The notes under the pieces were generated by a model, which saw nothing but the letters and a program-made list of their open reading frames with translations, made no database searches and was not told the DNA's origin. A stretch of 41,510 bases of DNA, taken from assembly GCA_021029095.1 (NCBI GenBank), contig JAJOHG010000229.1, forward strand, positions 1 to 41,510, read 5' to 3'. The translations under genes and the position numbers were made by a program. Source of the stretch: Phellopilus nigrolimitatus (lineage: Eukaryota; Basidiomycota; Agaricomycetes; Hymenochaetales; Hymenochaetaceae). Shown piece by piece: positions 39,545-41,510 of this stretch (the first letter of the stretch is position 1; every line of letters starts with the position of its first letter).

Positions 39545-41510
39545 TGGAAGACACGTTCGCGTCTGCCTTCAGAGGCGCGTCAGAGACCGGCAGTCACCGA
39601 AAAATCGCAAGAAAATGGACTTACGTAATCTGCTTTTCTGCATTTGAACTTCCTGCCTTGTTTTAAACTCCTACTGCTGTCTGTCTGTCTGTCTCCTCAA
39701 TATAGCTTTTCGAAAAAGTCCTTGCAGAAAGACAGAGACATATACGTAGCGAAGGCCTTCTTACAGGATCGTCTGAGCGAATGGAGGTCAGCTCTGAGCT
39801 GCTATGTAGTCGATCAACTCGTCGAGATGTTTCAAGCTGACACTCTGTCGAACTGAAGGAGAAAGGGAACAAGACCACCTGAGAGTGCAACTGGTATTAC
39901 TTCTCTTTCTCAGTACAGTTCAACAGTTTTGTCTTGACTTAGGCAGGGTCGATTTGTTGTTTCTGATGATAACGCAAACCTACTCAACATTGAAAATTTT
40001 AGCATCAGCGCTCTGAACTGCAGTGTCTATACCCTGGTCTTCCAGCGACTGCGTTGTTGACACCGAATGTCACCAAGTCAATTACATCAATGGCAAACGA
40101 CGTCGACTCTCAGTCGATGGATATTTTGTAGGAAGCATCTCCTGTTCGTGCTTGACGTTGGTATGCGAATACAGTAACCTTGCCCTGAGCGAGAAGATTA
40201 TATTTGTTTTTCCTTGGATTAACCGCTCGTCTATGCACCAGGTGCGTATCATTGGATCATTTCATGTTGGCGATGGCAGTCATTATTTGTGGACTCTGAG
40301 CGCTCTGCGCCTCAATTAGAATGAAAGCTGCCGTCAATCAAATCACGAAACTCTAAGACTCAGGAAACTGTCAACCGCCCCGATATCAAGAGAGCCGCGA
40401 TTTGTGCAGTGGTGCGGCTGAGTGTATAGCGGTATTCCAGCCGAAGTAAGTAATTCTTGACTTCTTTATAAATAATTCGGAAGACACGTTCGTGATAAAT
40501 ACACCAGGTAAGAGATTATATGTCATTGGCTGATTCTGTGCTGGATCCTGTTCATTTTACCTCACCTTACCTTCTTTTTCATTGTTTACGTTTTCATGAC
40601 GAGCCGAACTGTCGCATCTGCAAGCTAGGTTGAAATAGACCCGTTTTCGCTGCAGATACATGCCGACCGGCCAACGGTGCCTTAGGTGAATAGGCGCTAT
40701 GTTTTATCGCTACAATGTTGCGGGGTTCCCGGATGTTGAACGGCTCATGCATAGCTAAGCCTGGACTTCAAACTCATTGATTCTGGCCGATGGTGCTCTC
40801 CAACAGCTGACATGCGCTTTCCAACTTGCTATGCTAGCAAACTAAAACTATCAGTAACCAAGACAGACAATCAATCGTTCTGCAAGCGGCGATAGCACTG
40901 ACAAATGAATGCCAGCAGAATCTTTGCCGAGACCCCTGACGAAAAAAAAAGAAATATGGTGATGTGGGGGATATAGTTGGATGTGAATTGTACGGATTTG
41001 CTCGTCTCGATGACCGCCGGATGATTATGTAAACCGATGGCATGTAATCGCTTCTGTGAGTTCGCGTCAGATATCAGGCTACCGATGCACCGTTTCTAAT
41101 TCAAACTTTAAAAAGCACTTACCTGCAGCGGATCCACCCAACATTGAACTTGGCCATGAAACACATTTCGCCGCTTTATCGTCGTCGACTTCCAATATGA
41201 TTATCCATGAGCTAAGTTCAATGAACATTATTTTCTACCAGTTGATCAACTTTATCCACTTTATCCCGGAGCCGAGAAGCCCTATCGTTCTTTACTTTCC
41301 CGTAGCTGAATCACTGTGATTGGGAAATGGGTGTGAAGGAGCGAATTGAAGGAAGCCGCATCGGTCGGAGCATAGTCAGTTTTGAAATCTTATTTTTCAT
41401 ACAATATTGATTAATATGTCTTTCAGCGCCCGATATAGTCCAGAAATAACGGCCAGTAATGCAGACCCAGCTTATTGACTCGCCCAGATTTACTAATAGT
41501 CTAGGGTCGA
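39545..41510. other. Window end, no convincing gene
   Basis: There is a (CTGT)n run (39677-39693) followed by a TATAG acceptor-like site (39707). Both frames after it read plausibly for about 45 codons, but no upstream exon was found. The frames at 40023-40319 and 41056-41319 (+) have no recognisable motif. A gene continuing beyond the window cannot be excluded. Confidence 0.35.

Noticed and set aside
39353..39628. 91-codon plus-strand frame near COQ10
   Set aside because: It is antisense to the COQ10 first exon, whose presequence and splice site are well supported.
1..41510. CRISPR arrays, prophage, plasmid or virus-derived genes
   Set aside because: No regularly spaced repeats, integrase, capsid or replication genes were seen, and the genome type is eukaryotic.

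Overview
The window reads as a chromosomal stretch of a basidiomycete fungus, most likely an Agaricomycete. The supporting signs are dense protein-coding genes broken by many short introns (about 50-75 bases, mostly GT-AG), GC-rich coding sequence, a class I hydrophobin, and protein families typical of that group. No bacterial, plasmid or viral genes were recognised.

Layout. (1) 0.6-3.9 kb and 11.7-15.4 kb form a secreted-protein cluster: three small secreted proteins (1267-1572 +, 3254-3550 +, 12585-12947 -) and one class I hydrophobin (14292-14872 -). All four share a long upstream promoter module and a 3' flank. The three small-protein genes are followed by decayed copies of the hydrophobin second exon, so they look like hydrophobin descendants that lost the cysteine core. 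(2) Between the two halves lie housekeeping genes on the + strand: a DUF1992/DnaJC28-like protein (4007-5566), a relic copy of it (5862-6310), a MITE-like inverted-repeat element (6431-6795), a 79-residue conserved-looking small protein (7431-7893) and a membrane-anchored ubiquitin-specific protease of the Ubp1/USP30 type (8376-11359). (3) 16-25.5 kb is a compact housekeeping block: RRP7 (ribosome biogenesis), a WBP2/UPF0664-like GRAM protein, a Cdc7-type replication kinase, an intron-containing tRNA-Arg(UCG), the DEAD-box helicase DBP8 and the tRNA-modification enzyme SUA5. (4) 25.5-35.7 kb is gene-poor, with a four-exon hypothetical gene, a CNBP/Gis2-type zinc-knuckle protein with six CCHC fingers, and a DUF6593/tubby-like hypothetical protein. 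(5) 35.7-39.5 kb carries an aromatic/2-aminoadipate-type aminotransferase broken by at least six single-base indels, and COQ10. The last 2 kb show no convincing gene.

Functional themes: ribosome assembly and translation (RRP7, DBP8, SUA5, tRNA-Arg, CNBP/Gis2), replication control (Cdc7), mitochondrial functions (COQ10, probably the DUF1992 protein, possibly a SUA5 isoform), and cell-surface proteins that are probably co-regulated through a duplicated promoter.

All gene models were spliced by eye from reading frame, splice sites and family similarity. No database search was possible.
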